Source: Fluviicola sp. (GTDB taxonomy: Bacteria; Bacteroidota; Bacteroidia; Flavobacteriales_D; Crocinitomicaceae). Taken from it: DNA of 64,000 bases. The DNA is taken from positions 1 through 64,000 of the forward strand of contig JAIRJW010000008.1 in NCBI GenBank assembly GCA_031260455.1, read 5' to 3'. Below are positions 53,085-60,615 of the stretch, piece after piece. Made by a program: the position numbers and the translations under genes. Below the pieces are notes generated by a model. The model saw nothing but the letters and a program-made list of their open reading frames with translations. It ran no database searches and had not been told where the DNA came from. Each line of letters opens with the position of its first letter. Positions within the stretch are counted from its first letter, which is position 1.

Positions 53085-53795
53085 ATGATATCTTTTGGCC
53101 CGGCTATGCTCATTGGTTTAGCCTTTATGGGAATCGGATTATTGGTGAGCTGGCGCCTAAAAAGCAAATTTCAGGAATTCAGCAAGATTCCCTCCCGAAG
53201 TGGTTTGAGCGGTCGCGAAGTAGCAGAACGCATGTTACGCGATTACGGCATCTCCAATGTGCGTGTGATTTGTGTTCCCGGGCAATTAACCGACCATTAC
53301 AACCCGGCAGATAAAACCGTCAATCTTTCCGAAGAAGTTTACCATGGAACCAATGCAGCCTCAGCAGCAGTTGCCGCACACGAATGCGGACATGCCGTAC
53401 AGCATGCCAAAGCTTATGCACCGCTGGAATGGCGTTCCAGACTGGTTCCTTTACAACACGCATCAGGCATGTTCCTGAATATTCTGATGATGCTGACTTT
53501 TATTGGAGGAGCTATTCTGTTTGAGTCTTTCCCTATTAAATGGGTTCTTTGGGCAATCGTCATTGCTTACGGATGCATCGCTCTGTTCAGTATTGTGACT
53601 TTGCCAGTTGAACTGGATGCTTCGAAGTACGCTTTGAACTGGATCGAACACTCAGGAACTGCTACCAAAGACGAATACGAACGTTCAAAAACAGCATTGA
53701 ACTTAGCCGCAACCTCCTATGTTGTAGCAGCTCTCGGGGCAATTATCACGATGTTTTACTACATTTTGCGGTTAATTGGTACAAACAGCAATTAA
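53085..53795 (+). CDS. YugP-like zinc metallopeptidase (membrane)
   Basis: The 236-residue protein has an N-terminal helix (GPAMLIGLAFMGIGLLVSW), a cytosolic or periplasmic segment, and the zinc site HECGHAVQHAKAYAP (HExxH type). Two to three helices follow (NILMMLTFIGGAILFE, AIVIAYGCIALFSIVTLP) and one closes the protein. This is the layout of YugP-type neutral zinc metallopeptidases, whose substrates are not known. LSEEVYHGTNAASAAVAAHE is typical of the family. Confidence 0.9.
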   Translation: MISFGPAMLIGLAFMGIGLLVSWRLKSKFQEFSKIPSRSGLSGREVAERMLRDYGISNVRVICVPGQLTDHYNPADKTVNLSEEVYHGTNAASAAVAAHECGHAVQHAKAYAPLEWRSRLVPLQHASGMFLNILMMLTFIGGAILFESFPIKWVLWAIVIAYGCIALFSIVTLPVELDASKYALNWIEHSGTATKDEYERSKTALNLAATSYVVAALGAIITMFYYILRLIGTNSN

Positions 53796-53823
53796 TTTCC
53801 TTTCATTTTTTCAAACAAAATCT

Positions 53824-53831
53824 TACATTTG
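53824..53831 (+). promoter_or_regulatory. -7 promoter box (TACATTTG) for the 38-residue protein
   Basis: Matches TAnnTTTG, 17 bp before the ATG at 53849. Confidence 0.5.
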
Positions 53832-53848
53832 GGAAAAATTTGGAAGTT

Positions 53849-53965
53849 ATGTCAGAACATCATGATAAAAACGATACTTTCTTTGAAAGTTCAACAGTAG
53901 GGATTGGATTTGTGTATACCATCATCCTGCTGGCAATCATCGGATCAATTTACGCATTCGGATAA
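53849..53965 (+). CDS. Small single-helix membrane protein (38 residues)
   Basis: The short frame starts MSEHHDKNDTFFESSTVGIG and ends with a hydrophobic helix FVYTIILLAIIGSIYAFG. It is framed by a matching promoter box 17 bp upstream and a clean hairpin terminator 3 bp after the stop, with no other gene between. This is good evidence for a real small gene. Single-helix proteins of this size often join respiratory or transport complexes, but no family is recognised. Confidence 0.72.
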   Translation: MSEHHDKNDTFFESSTVGIGFVYTIILLAIIGSIYAFG

Positions 53966-53968
53966 TAT

Positions 53969-53995
53969 AAGGAGGAAAATTAATCCTCCTTTTTT
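53969..53995 (+). terminator. Rho-independent terminator after the small membrane protein
   Basis: AAGGAGGA pairs with TCCTCCTT around a 7-nt loop, followed by T residues. Confidence 0.8.
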
Positions 53996-54014
53996 ATTTC
54001 ACTGAATTTTGCTT

Positions 54015-55547
54015 ATGCCTTTCAATTCGATTTTTGCATGGGTCATTAAAAAGCGCTTACATCAGATTGAGCTTTTTCGGAAATACCCGGAAGATGTTCA
54101 AAATGAGTTATTCGAAAAGCTGATCGAACAAGGCTGCCAGAGCAAATATGGTAAAGAATACCACTTCCATCAGATCGCTTCTTACCAGGATTTCAAACAA
54201 CTGGTTCCACTCAACAACTACGAGTCACTCAAACCATGGATCGATAAGCTCATGGCTGGCGAACAGCACGTACTCTGGTCACAGGAAACCAAATGGTTTG
54301 CCAAGAGTTCGGGAACCACTTCCGACAGGAGCAAGTTTATCCCTGTTACCAGGGAATCGCTGGAAGATTGTCATTACAAAGGTGGAAAAGACCTGCTTTC
54401 CCTATATTACGAAAACTTTCCCAACAGGAAACTTTATAAAGGTAAACACCTGATTGTTGGAGGAAGCGCACAGATACTTCCTGTTTCGGAAGACAGCTAT
54501 CAAGGTGATCTGTCGGCAATTATCCTCAAAAACCTACCCTGGTGGGCGGAAATCCGACGTACTCCTTCCCGGGAAATTGCTTTGATGAGCGGATGGGAAG
54601 AGAAAATTGAAAAAATGGCGCACAATACTATCGACGCAGATGTGTATATCCTTGCTGGAGTACCGAGCTGGACTCTGGTTCTCGCACGAAAAATACTGAC
54701 CATCACCGGGAAAAAGCATTTGCGGGAAGTATGGCCGAATCTTGAATTGTTTATGCATGGCGGAGTGAGTTTCGAACCTTACCGCGAAGCATTCCGCGAA
54801 TTGATTCCTTTTGACGATATGCATTATGTGGAAACCTACAATGCTTCAGAAGGATTTTTCGGAATCCAGGATGTAGACAGTTCCAATGAACTCTTATTGA
54901 TGTTAGATTACGGGATTTTCTACGAATTCATCCCGATGCATTCTTTCAAGGACACGGAATCAACAGAGGTTCATAGCCTGGAACAGGTTGAAACCGACAA
55001 AGAATACGCACTGGTGATTTCCACCAATGCCGGGCTCTGGCGCTATATTATTGGAGACACAATCCGTTTCACATCCAAAAAACCGTATCGCTTCAAACTC
55101 ACCGGAAGAACCAGGCATTTCATTAATGCTTTTGGTGAAGAACTGATCGTCAATAACACAGATCATGCAGTAACTGAGGCCTGTTTAAAAACCAATGCCA
55201 TTATCCGCGATTACACGGTGGCCCCGATCTACATGGACGGAAAAACTCAGGGAAAACACGAATGGCTGATTGAGTTTGTCCGCGAACCCAATGATATCAA
55301 TCGTTTTATGCATCTGCTGGATGAATCGTTGCGCAATATCAATTCTGATTATGATGCCAAGCGCACCAAAAACCTCGCTTTGGGAAGGCCGTTACTGCGT
55401 GTATTAAAATCTGGCAGTTTTGATAGCTGGTTACAAAAAAAGGGTAAATTAGGGGGGCAACACAAAGTTCCCCGCCTGATGAATTCCCGCGAAATTGTGG
55501 AACAAATCTTGCAGGAAACCGACTTTGAAACCCTTGAATATGCTTAG
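54015..55547 (+). CDS. GH3 auxin-responsive promoter family protein
   Basis: The 510-residue protein is a bacterial member of the GH3 family, adenylate-forming acyl-amido synthetases first known in plants. The adenylate motif is seen as WFAKSSGTTSDRSKFIPVT. VETYNASEGFFGIQD and LWRYIIGDTIRFT match the family core, with FINAFGEELIVNNTD near the C terminus. I start at the ATG at 54015. The substrate is unknown. Its stop overlaps the start of the next gene by 8 nt. Confidence 0.92.
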   Translation: MPFNSIFAWVIKKRLHQIELFRKYPEDVQNELFEKLIEQGCQSKYGKEYHFHQIASYQDFKQLVPLNNYESLKPWIDKLMAGEQHVLWSQETKWFAKSSGTTSDRSKFIPVTRESLEDCHYKGGKDLLSLYYENFPNRKLYKGKHLIVGGSAQILPVSEDSYQGDLSAIILKNLPWWAEIRRTPSREIALMSGWEEKIEKMAHNTIDADVYILAGVPSWTLVLARKILTITGKKHLREVWPNLELFMHGGVSFEPYREAFRELIPFDDMHYVETYNASEGFFGIQDVDSSNELLLMLDYGIFYEFIPMHSFKDTESTEVHSLEQVETDKEYALVISTNAGLWRYIIGDTIRFTSKKPYRFKLTGRTRHFINAFGEELIVNNTDHAVTEACLKTNAIIRDYTVAPIYMDGKTQGKHEWLIEFVREPNDINRFMHLLDESLRNINSDYDAKRTKNLALGRPLLRVLKSGSFDSWLQKKGKLGGQHKVPRLMNSREIVEQILQETDFETLEYA

Positions 55548-56349
55548 ATCTTTTTTTTGCCTGGCTAGTTCGGTTCTTTTCTTCCATAGTTATTCCCAGC
55601 AAAACTGGAAAGAAATCTGGTCTTTGGATATTACTCCTGCGACTGTTTGGGATATTGACCCTATTCATCAAAGCATTGTTTATCAGAATCAAAGTATTCA
55701 AAAACGGGATGCCAAAGGCCAGTTAATGCTACAGGAAAGTTTCAAATCATTGGGAGATATCCAGAAAATTGATGCACAAAATCCGCTTAAAATTGCCTTA
55801 TTTTCTGAAGATCAGCAGCGCATTTGCTTTCTTGACAACGCACTTGCTTTGCAAGGAGAATGCACAAACCTGAGTGATCTGAATGTGAGTCTTGCCATAA
55901 GCATGAGTGCATCGATCCAAACAGACCGGATATGGGTTTACGACGAACCTAGCTCCAAAATAGAACTCATTACACTCAGAAACAACCAGGGACAACTCGT
56001 TCAAAACGTAAAAGGTCTGCTGGGCATGAAATCAATCGTCAATATCCAGGAGATTGATAATCGCCTTTTCCTCTTTGATGAAATTAACCAGATTGCCTGG
56101 TTCGATCAGTTTGGGAACTTCATTGATGTGGCTACACTTCCTCCCAATAAGCCGGTTTATCCTATCCGGGATTACTTCCTGGTAGCATACGGGAAAAACA
56201 TTCAAACCCTGGATATCAATTCACAATTCGTTTCGGCATTTTTTTCCGGTGATTCCCTGCTGGATTCGGACATCGTGAAAATGGAAATCTCCGGAGACCG
56301 CTTATATATTCAAACAGGTGAAAAACTCTGGTGCTTTAGAATGACCTGA
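55540..56349 (+). CDS. Secreted beta-propeller-like protein
   Basis: The 269-residue protein has a signal peptide (MLRSFFCLASSVLFFHSYSQ). The rest has repeated beta-type segments with a propeller rhythm: KIALFSEDQQRICFLDNAL, DRIWVYDEPSSKIELITL, RLFLFDEINQIAWFDQFG. I recognise no named family. The ATG at 55540 overlaps the GH3 stop by 8 nt, so the two are translationally coupled; the longer frame would read through GH3 coding sequence. Confidence 0.75.
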   Translation: MLRSFFCLASSVLFFHSYSQQNWKEIWSLDITPATVWDIDPIHQSIVYQNQSIQKRDAKGQLMLQESFKSLGDIQKIDAQNPLKIALFSEDQQRICFLDNALALQGECTNLSDLNVSLAISMSASIQTDRIWVYDEPSSKIELITLRNNQGQLVQNVKGLLGMKSIVNIQEIDNRLFLFDEINQIAWFDQFGNFIDVATLPPNKPVYPIRDYFLVAYGKNIQTLDINSQFVSAFFSGDSLLDSDIVKMEISGDRLYIQTGEKLWCFRMT

Positions 56350-56489
56350 TTTCGTAATTCGGAATAATTAAAAAAATTATTTTTCAATTCGGGATTCAGC
56401 TAACCAGATTCATCACTCAGTAGCAATATTTTTTTAAACAACGCATGAAATATGAAGTCATATTTTGTAATTTAGTCAGTCCAAAAAAC

Positions 56490-57113
56490 ATGGAGATTAT
56501 GCATATCGCAGTAGCAGGAAACATAGGTTCAGGAAAGACCACGCTTACTAAAATGTTGGCAAAACATTACGGCTGGGAGACTCATTTTGAAGATGTTGAA
56601 CAGAACCCATATCTCAATGACTTCTATGAAGATATGCAACGCTGGTCTTTCAACCTTCAAATCTACTATCTGAACTCCCGCTTCACACAAATCCAGGAGA
56701 TCAAGGAAAGTAAAAATCATGTCATCCAGGATCGTACAATTTATGAAGATGCGTTCATTTTCGCGCCGAACCTCCACTCTATGGGTTTAATGACTACGCG
56801 TGATTTCGAGAACTACTTCTCCCTGTTCAACCTAATGGATTCATTTGTCTCAGCACCGGATTTATTAATCTACCTGAGAGCTTCCGTACCGACTTTGGTA
56901 AACCAGATCCAGCAACGCGGAAGGGATTACGAAGAAAGTATTCGTTTGGATTACCTGAAGCGTCTGAATGAACGGTATGAAGCATGGATTTCGACTTACG
57001 ATAACGGAAAGCTGCTGATCATTGATGTAGACAACAACCGTTTTCCTGAAAACCAGGAAGATCTCGGAAAAATTATTCAGTCCATCGACGCAGAAATAAA
57101 CGGATTATTCTAA
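56490..57113 (+). CDS. Deoxynucleoside kinase
   Basis: The 207-residue enzyme phosphorylates deoxynucleosides for salvage. Walker A is GNIGSGKTT near residues 10-18, and the catalytic DRTIYEDAFIF and lid LNERYEAWISTYD match the dGK/dAK family. I chose the ATG at 56490 (MEIMHIAVAGNIG); the ATG at 56499 is also possible. The exact nucleoside cannot be read from the sequence. Confidence 0.9.
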   Translation: MEIMHIAVAGNIGSGKTTLTKMLAKHYGWETHFEDVEQNPYLNDFYEDMQRWSFNLQIYYLNSRFTQIQEIKESKNHVIQDRTIYEDAFIFAPNLHSMGLMTTRDFENYFSLFNLMDSFVSAPDLLIYLRASVPTLVNQIQQRGRDYEESIRLDYLKRLNERYEAWISTYDNGKLLIIDVDNNRFPENQEDLGKIIQSIDAEINGLF

Positions 57114-57273
57114 CGAGTCAATTGTTGACCGAAAAGAATCATCGAAATGGAGATTCGTGGATTCTTATTGTACTGTAAATGTGCGCTTATGAGTCTGTGA
57201 GCGGAGCGAAAATCGAGTGTTATTTGTGATAAAACAGAGTATTTAACTCACTTTCACAAAAGTAAATTTGCAA

Positions 57274-57291
57274 ATTCGCAATATTGCGAAT
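57274..57291. repeat. 18-bp perfect palindrome in intergenic region
   Basis: ATTCGCAATATTGCGAAT reads the same on both strands. It lies in the 288-bp gap between the deoxynucleoside kinase and the HEAT-repeat gene, where no gene is supported. A partly similar site with core CGCAATATT occurs at about 38621. Confidence 0.45.
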
Positions 57292-57401
57292 AAGGGGCTA
57301 AATTCTTGAAATCCTATAGAAAATTGGAGCGATTAAATGTACTCCTCACGATTTCCATCATTCCATAAACCACCATTGCAGTTCCAATAATCTCATTTTT
57401 C

Positions 57402-57977
57402 TTATTCTAAATACAGATCATCCGTTCCTTCCAGTTCGGAAAAATCTTTCAATAGAATTGCCAGATCCGCCAGAATCACATCTTTTTGCTCGTTCCGCTC
57501 TTCGGTTTGTCCGAAATATTCCTTCAGTAATAATTGTGATTCCAGGATAGCAGGTTCCGGAGCAATTACTTCGAAATTTTCAATCAAGGTGATCGCTTCC
57601 AAGGCATCAAGAAAATCGCCTTCAATCCCAAACAGAACAAAATCTGCCAGGTATTCCGAAAAATCCAGTTTAGAGTTCCAGAATGTTACGAGTAATTTCC
57701 GCCGAATGCTGCAATTTTTCGGATCGTTGAATGCTTCCATCAAAGGCCCAATTGCCGAAGTATCTTTTAAACTTTGCAGCAAATCAATCAGCAGAGCTTC
57801 ATTATCACCAGATAATCCGGATCTCCAGACCGTAATCAACGGTTCGATCACCGTTGCATGACCGTGAATTGCCAAGGCTTTGATCGCACTTGCTATTTTC
57901 AGCTCATCCTTACTTTGTAAATCACCAACTAATTGGCCGATCTTCAATTTTTCCTGCTTATTCAAATTGCTTTTCAA
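57402..57977 (-). CDS. HEAT-repeat protein
   Basis: The protein of about 191 residues is a run of paired helices with a HEAT pattern: LKIASAIKALAIHGHATVIEP, LLIDLLQSLKDTSAIGPLME and LADFVLFGIEGDFLDALEAI. No signal peptide is present. Start choice: the -7 box at 57995-58002 lies over the longer frame's first codons (ATG at 58013), so a later start such as TTG at 57977 is more likely. HEAT proteins bind other proteins; the partner is unknown. Confidence 0.7.
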   Translation of the reverse strand: MKSNLNKQEKLKIGQLVGDLQSKDELKIASAIKALAIHGHATVIEPLITVWRSGLSGDNEALLIDLLQSLKDTSAIGPLMEAFNDPKNCSIRRKLLVTFWNSKLDFSEYLADFVLFGIEGDFLDALEAITLIENFEVIAPEPAILESQLLLKEYFGQTEERNEQKDVILADLAILLKDFSELEGTDDLYLE

Positions 57978-57994
57978 CACCTGATCATTTTTCA

Positions 57995-58002
57995 CAAAAG
58001 TA
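57995..58002 (-). promoter_or_regulatory. -7 promoter box (TACTTTTG) for the HEAT-repeat gene
   Basis: On the minus strand it matches TAnnTTTG. It lies 11 bp from the opposing TATCTTTG box at 58014, giving a tight divergent promoter pair. Confidence 0.45.
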
Positions 58003-58013
58003 CAAAATACCAC

Positions 58014-58021
58014 TATCTTTG
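58014..58021 (+). promoter_or_regulatory. -7 promoter box (TATCTTTG) for the binding-protein-like lipoprotein
   Basis: Matches TAnnTTTG and ends 7 nt before the ATG at 58029, implying a leaderless message. Confidence 0.5.
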
Positions 58022-58028
58022 CTCCATT

Positions 58029-58883
58029 ATGAACCGGACGAATTACATCCTTTTTGCGGGATTTTTTTTGACACTAAACGCATGTGTTCTGGATGAAGCA
58101 AAACAAAGCATTCACGAAAAAGTGGTCTTCTATACGGACACTTATTGTCCGGCAGACAGCACCATTATTCAGGAGTTTGAACAATCCAGACATATTTCCG
58201 TCCAAATTGTTTACCAACCACAGAAGGAAATCGCGAAACTCATTCAAAAAAACAAGTTCAATACGGGAATCGATGTGCTCCTGATCACTTCGGACAGTCT
58301 GAGAGAAAACCTTTACAACCAAGGCTTGTTCAGCCAGTTGAAAGGACGCACTGCTTTCAGGAATATCAATCGCCAATTCAACAACAACCATCATTTCTGG
58401 GTTCCATTATGTCACAACCCACTGGTTTTAACGACTAAAAAAGATTCCAGCATTACTTGTATCCCGCTCAACTGGAACAAACTGAACAAGGACAGCACTC
58501 ACCCCAAAATAGAGATACAATCCAATGTAAGTTCCTACCTGGTAAAACTTTCCGAAACCGACAAATTTTCCTGGATCAATCGGAATCTGAAAGCAATTTC
58601 CAGTTACCGGATTTATACCCTGGATCAACTGGCGAAATTATCGGAAGTAAACTTTCGTTTCAACCAAAACAACTGTTTTTATTATTTATTTGAAAATCAG
58701 AAATTTATAACCAATTTTACCAGCATTAGTCTTTACAAATACAGCAGAAACAAGGTTGCATCACAACAATTTATCGAGTTTTACAGCCGCTACCAATACC
58801 AGGTTGCATCAAACAGAAATCAACTTTCAACATTCAAAACCATTCAGCCAAATTTCCTGATCCGTACCTTGGAAATCCAATAA
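58029..58883 (+). CDS. Lipoprotein resembling an ABC-type substrate-binding protein
   Basis: The 284-residue protein has a lipoprotein signal (LFAGFFLTLNACVLDE). EKVVFYTDTYCPADSTIIQE with VLLITSDSLRENLYNQGLF resembles the start of iron-type (FbpA-like) substrate-binding proteins. It is shorter than usual and has no ABC transporter genes beside it. The ATG at 58029 is supported by the signal peptide; a frame from 57933 adds 32 unrelated residues. Ligand unknown. Confidence 0.72.
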   Translation: MNRTNYILFAGFFLTLNACVLDEAKQSIHEKVVFYTDTYCPADSTIIQEFEQSRHISVQIVYQPQKEIAKLIQKNKFNTGIDVLLITSDSLRENLYNQGLFSQLKGRTAFRNINRQFNNNHHFWVPLCHNPLVLTTKKDSSITCIPLNWNKLNKDSTHPKIEIQSNVSSYLVKLSETDKFSWINRNLKAISSYRIYTLDQLAKLSEVNFRFNQNNCFYYLFENQKFITNFTSISLYKYSRNKVASQQFIEFYSRYQYQVASNRNQLSTFKTIQPNFLIRTLEIQ

Positions 58884-59043
58884 TCAAATTAAAATCCCTA
58901 AAGATAATTTATTAAAAATCAAAAAGTTATATGGATTTTAATTTATCCATTACTTTCCTGAGGCTCAAATTCGAATGATTAGAATATCCACACTATTTTT
59001 ATTTTGTACGGAACGACCGAAACCGTGATCTGGAAATACAAAA

Positions 59044-59459
59044 AAGCAAGCCATAAGCCGGGTTCTGTACATTCCGGAGAATCCATCTCCGAAACTGACT
59101 GTCATTTATCTGGTACTGACGTCGCCATCAGCATCTATCGATCCACCCCCCAAGCATCCCGTATGCCGAGACATACGAAAAGAGAACGAGCAGCCCTACT
59201 CGCCTGGTTTACATGATCTTTCAGCCCGTGAGGTTTACCTAGCTTCCGAATGTCACCACCGGAACGGTGAGCTCTTACCTCACCTTTTCACCCTTACCCT
59301 GACGTTGCAAGCAAGCCAGGGCGGTTTGTTTTCTGCTGCACTTTCTGTACCCGTCAACCTTTCGGCTAACGAATCCTTCCTGTTAGGAAGCACGGTTGCT
59401 CTACGCTGCCCGGACTTTCCTCCCCCAAAATGAATCAGGAGCGACAGTCGGCTTGCTTT
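59044..59459 (-). ncRNA. rnpB: RNase P RNA (bacterial class A)
   Basis: Read leftward, the RNA begins with AAGCAAGCCGACTGTCGC, contains the conserved GGAGGAAAGTCCGGGC about 40 nt in, and ends with ACAGAACCCGGCTTATGG before GCTTGCTT. The 5' AAGCAAGCC and 3' GGCTTGCTT pair as helix P1. The total of about 416 nt fits class A. The -7 box TAATTTTG at 59461-59468 lies just upstream of the 5' end, overlapping the end region of the preceding gene's transcript. It is the ribozyme that trims tRNA 5' ends. Confidence 0.95.
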
Positions 59460-59460
59460 A

Positions 59461-59468
59461 CAAAATTA
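59461..59468 (-). promoter_or_regulatory. -7 promoter box (TAATTTTG) for rnpB
   Basis: On the minus strand it matches TAnnTTTG and ends 1 nt before the predicted P1 helix, just after the stop codon at 59472 of the upstream gene. Confidence 0.6.
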
Positions 59469-59471
59469 CAT

Positions 59472-60554
59472 TTATTTTACGAATTTCCGCGTCGTATATC
59501 CGGAAGAAAATACCGCAACTAATGTATAAGAGCCGGGGGAAAGTTGCGATACATCCAGTATCTGTTCTTTGGAAGTTGCAGGAATCTGATTCCAGATACG
59601 CCCGAATTGATCTGTAATAAAGAATTTTTCTGCCTGTTCCGCTGTAGAAACATGCAGTTTATCTGAAACAGGATTTGGATAGAACTGTATCGAAATCTGG
59701 CTTTCATTCAAGCCTAAACCATTGAAATTATCTCTGTATTCTACTGCCGTAACGGTCTCTATTCCCAAAATTTCATTCGTGCGGATCCGCATTACCGCTT
59801 CTTTATCCGAAATTGAACGCCATTCGTACTCATGTGAAACCGGCATTGGAATCGGGATCCACATGGTAAGACCACTGTATGAAACATACAAAGAATCAAA
59901 CTCGTCAATGATGTGGTGAATCCTGATCGCATCAAACTGGCCAAAAGGTGTTTTTACCGTTCCCCAACCATCCACATTGCTCACACGGTGACGATGCTGC
60001 CTCCATTTCGCATCATAAATCGGGTTCAGATCAATACTTGTATAACCTCTCGACTCATAATTGTCACCATAAGTAATCGGTAATTCATAACGTATTTCAA
60101 TCGTATCCGAACGAAAACCGATCCCCTGCCCGCTACTTGTGATTTCATAACCAACCGAAGTAATTTCCGTACTGGATTTTTTTGTAAACTGGTTCAATCC
60201 ATCAATTGAAACCGGCAGAAATGACGAAATCTGGCTAATCGGCAAATCCGTTGTTGAATTAAAATAACTCGCTTTATAAGCCACAGGAGCAAAACTTCCG
60301 AACATGAATGCAGAAAGTGCTGTTGCCTGACTCATCGGGTTTGTAATCAGGGTTCTTTGACCCTGTGGAACCAATGCAGAGAAATCCCACGTATGGTTTA
60401 CACCGGTTGTACTATAATCAATCGTCAGATCTGTGAGCGTGCTGAACACGTATGTTTCCGAAGGTCCTGCAAAATGTTGGTCAGTCAGTGTGATCTGACC
60501 AAAAGAAAAAGTACTGACAGTCAGAAGAGGAAGTAACAAATATTTCATTTTCAA
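59472..60554 (-). CDS. Secreted protein with T9SS type A sorting domain
   Basis: The 360-residue protein has a signal peptide (LLLPLLTVSTFSFGQ). The middle is beta-rich with no catalytic motif seen, similar in layout to the protein at 875-1825, including VNHTWDFSALVP and GQFDAIRIHHIIDEFDS. The last 80 residues are a type A sorting domain: ISIQFYPNPVSDKLHV, FFITDQFGRIWNQ, SQLSPGSYTLVAVFSSG and a basic end. A -7 box lies at 60566. Confidence 0.85.
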   Translation of the reverse strand: MKMKYLLLPLLTVSTFSFGQITLTDQHFAGPSETYVFSTLTDLTIDYSTTGVNHTWDFSALVPQGQRTLITNPMSQATALSAFMFGSFAPVAYKASYFNSTTDLPISQISSFLPVSIDGLNQFTKKSSTEITSVGYEITSSGQGIGFRSDTIEIRYELPITYGDNYESRGYTSIDLNPIYDAKWRQHRHRVSNVDGWGTVKTPFGQFDAIRIHHIIDEFDSLYVSYSGLTMWIPIPMPVSHEYEWRSISDKEAVMRIRTNEILGIETVTAVEYRDNFNGLGLNESQISIQFYPNPVSDKLHVSTAEQAEKFFITDQFGRIWNQIPATSKEQILDVSQLSPGSYTLVAVFSSGYTTRKFVK

Positions 60555-60565
60555 AGCAGTTTTTA

Positions 60566-60573
60566 CAAATATA
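60566..60573 (-). promoter_or_regulatory. -7 promoter box (TATATTTG) for the T9SS cargo gene
   Basis: On the minus strand it matches TAnnTTTG, 11 bp before the start codon. Confidence 0.45.
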
Positions 60574-60615
60574 TGAATACTTTACAAACTTAGGCAGTTT
60601 GAATCGGCCACGCAT

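Noticed and set aside
57316..57401. Hydrophobic minus-strand frame after the HEAT gene (IIGTAMVVYGMMEIV)
   Set aside because: Only about 27 codons, no suitable start codon and no promoter; could be a remnant but not supported.
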